Position numbers and translations under genes: made by a program | The notes under the pieces: generated by a model | What the model saw: only the letters and a program-made list of their open reading frames with translations | Told to the model about the DNA's origin: nothing | Databases searched by the model: none | Assembly (NCBI GenBank): GCA_031082285.1 | Contig: JAVHLK010000041.1 | Location: 1-43,099, forward strand | DNA: 43,099 nucleotides | Direction: 5' to 3' | Source: Desulfomonilaceae bacterium | GTDB taxonomy: Bacteria > Desulfobacterota > Desulfomonilia > Desulfomonilales > Desulfomonilaceae | Shown here: piece by piece, positions 42,048-43,099 of the stretch | How the letters are laid out: every line of letters begins with the position of its first letter | How positions within the stretch are numbered: the stretch's first letter is position 1

Positions 42048-42954
42048 CCCTGAAAGGCTTCGCCTCAAGATTGCAGAGCTGATCGAAAACTTCGAAGCGG
42101 GACTCCGATCAGACGAGCTTCGGAAGAAAGTGCTCGCTCTGGTCCCCGTGTTTCGTGGTTTGCGGAACCTGGGCAAGATGCTGATCCCAACGGAATATGC
42201 ATCCGCCGCTAGAGACCGAATTCTATACTACTTCCGCAAGTATCCCCAGACAGTCATCGAGGGCGACGAATTGCTCGTCGTGTCGGGGATTCAGGAGTAC
42301 GCGAGGCGGGTGCGTGAGCTACGTGTGCAGTTTGGGTGGGCTATTGCCAGCGGGGTCACGATCAAAGAAATGAGCGAGGCCGAACATGCTGAACTGCCGG
42401 ACGATTTTACGAGAATGAAGACCAGCCAGTATGTGTTACTGAATGAAGACCAAGATCGAGAGGCGGCGCTTCGCTGGAATACGGCCAATACCATTCGTAA
42501 GGAACGTGGCTCTGTGCGTGACAAGATTCTGAGGTTTTTTCGGGCTAACGTCGGTCGGAAAGTCACTGGTGAGGAACTGCGCTATGTAGCAGGAAACAAG
42601 ACAGAGTGGGCAAGGCGTGTACGGGAGCTGCGGACTGAATTTGGTTGGCCCGTAGCAACCAAGTCAACCGGAAGGCCGGATCTTGGAATCGGGGTCTACG
42701 TGCTACAGGCGGATCGGCAGAGTCCTGAACATGACCGGCATATTCCTGATGATGTCCGTCGCGAGGTCTTGCGGCGCGATGGATACAGGTGCAGCGACTG
42801 TCACTGGTCGCACGACGAATGGAACCCGTCCGATCCTCGACACCTTGAGCTGCACCACGTGAAACCTCATGCCAAAGGCGGAGAGAATGTCAAAGAGAAT
42901 CTGAAAACTCTCTGTACCGTCTGCCATGACAAGCTGCACAAGAAAGAGAAGTAA
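42013..42954 (+). CDS. HNH restriction endonuclease with duplicated DNA-binding module
   Basis: 313 residues. The C-terminus holds an HNH nuclease: 'RREVLRRDGYRCSDC' (C260, C263), 'HLELHHVKPHAKGGEN' (H281-H282) and 'CTVCHDKLHK' (C301, C304). Two internal repeats precede it: 'ARDRILYYFRKYPQTVIEGD'...'EYARRVRELRVQFGWAI' (about 66-111) and 'VRDKILRFFRANVGRKVTGE'...'EWARRVRELRTEFGWPV' (about 168-214), each likely a winged-helix-type DNA reader, and each ending in a 'YVL' strand. The start overlaps the damaged vsr frame. Adjacent methyltransferase makes it the restriction enzyme of the cassette; recognition site unknown. Confidence 0.9.
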   Translation: MSNQTKASRRADPERLRLKIAELIENFEAGLRSDELRKKVLALVPVFRGLRNLGKMLIPTEYASAARDRILYYFRKYPQTVIEGDELLVVSGIQEYARRVRELRVQFGWAIASGVTIKEMSEAEHAELPDDFTRMKTSQYVLLNEDQDREAALRWNTANTIRKERGSVRDKILRFFRANVGRKVTGEELRYVAGNKTEWARRVRELRTEFGWPVATKSTGRPDLGIGVYVLQADRQSPEHDRHIPDDVRREVLRRDGYRCSDCHWSHDEWNPSDPRHLELHHVKPHAKGGENVKENLKTLCTVCHDKLHKKEK

Positions 42955-42974
42955 GACAGTGTGGGGGTCACCCA

Positions 42975-43099
42975 TTAAAAGGCACGAGTCTGGCTTTGGG
43001 ACTTTCTCAACTGTTGTTCCAGCGCTTCCACCCGCTTTCGGGGCCGGGCGTCATCCGTCAGAGTCTTCTTCATGCGAGACACGAGGCTGCTCACGCTGC
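42975..43099 (-). CDS. REP-associated tyrosine transposase, C-terminal end (continues beyond window)
   Basis: Minus-strand frame open from the right edge to a TAA at 42975-42977: 'SVSSLVSRMKKTLTDDAR', then 'RKRVEALEQQLRKSQSQTR'. It matches the pattern of the C-terminal tail of the REP transposases, parallel to 'SSLSRAVNRL...VELERIRQDLT' of the fossil at 39.6 kb. Partial, so intactness is unknown. Confidence 0.5.
   Translation of the reverse strand, partial: SVSSLVSRMKKTLTDDARPRKRVEALEQQLRKSQSQTRAF

Noticed and set aside
1-43099. tRNA or rRNA genes, CRISPR arrays, known riboswitches
   Set aside because: Looked for T-loop and CCA-type ends, regularly spaced direct repeats and typical leader motifs on both strands by eye; none found.

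Overview
The window reads like the chromosome of a GC-rich, probably anaerobic deltaproteobacterium (Desulfobacterota). This is an inference from gene content: an LIV-type ABC transporter fused into one operon with an acyl-CoA ligase and beta-oxidation genes, a DUF35-dependent thiolase, a giant GlmS-like protein, a selenocysteine-type rhodanese and REP-type transposase fossils. No rRNA, tRNA or CRISPR array was seen.

Layout. 1-848: 3' end of a heparinase II/III-family gene. 883-7189 (minus): sppA, guaB, argC, an AMMECR1 protein, a PP-loop tRNA-thiolation-like protein and a zinc-ribbon/Yip1 membrane protein. 7615-19800 (minus): an apparently continuous unit of a TetR regulator, livG, acyl-CoA ligase, livH, livM, a substrate-binding protein, a small secreted protein, livF, an SDR dehydrogenase, a thiolase, its DUF35 partner and an acyl-CoA dehydrogenase. 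It starts from a near-perfect sigma-70 promoter (TTGACA-17-TATTAT) with a 14-bp palindrome just downstream, and probably imports and beta-oxidises an organic acid. 19801-21508: a ruined PAS histidine kinase, an ABC ATPase without a permease, and two inverted-repeat elements. 21591-26374: a periplasmic transglutaminase-like protein, a PHP hydrolase, a zinc-ribbon/GYF membrane protein and a secreted protein with repeated SHOCT-like motifs. 26482-37039: the 1148-residue GlmS-like protein, prmA, a small secreted protein, the translationally coupled mtnA-pncB pair, an MFS transporter and a DUF89 protein.

37040-43099 looks like an accessory, transposon-scarred region. Its most striking gene is a rhodanese (37504-37818) whose catalytic-cysteine codon is TGA. 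Fourteen bases after the TGA comes a perfect 7-bp hairpin with a GGTC loop, the hallmark of a bacterial SECIS, so I read it as a selenoprotein rather than a broken gene. After it come a zinc-ribbon metallo-beta-lactamase-fold protein that has lost part of its metal site, a VOC/PhnB protein, fossils of a REP tyrosine transposase and of IS66, and a type II restriction-modification cassette. The cassette has a C5 methyltransferase, a doubly damaged vsr, and an HNH endonuclease with two copies of a winged-helix-like module. A second REP transposase C-terminus runs off the right edge.
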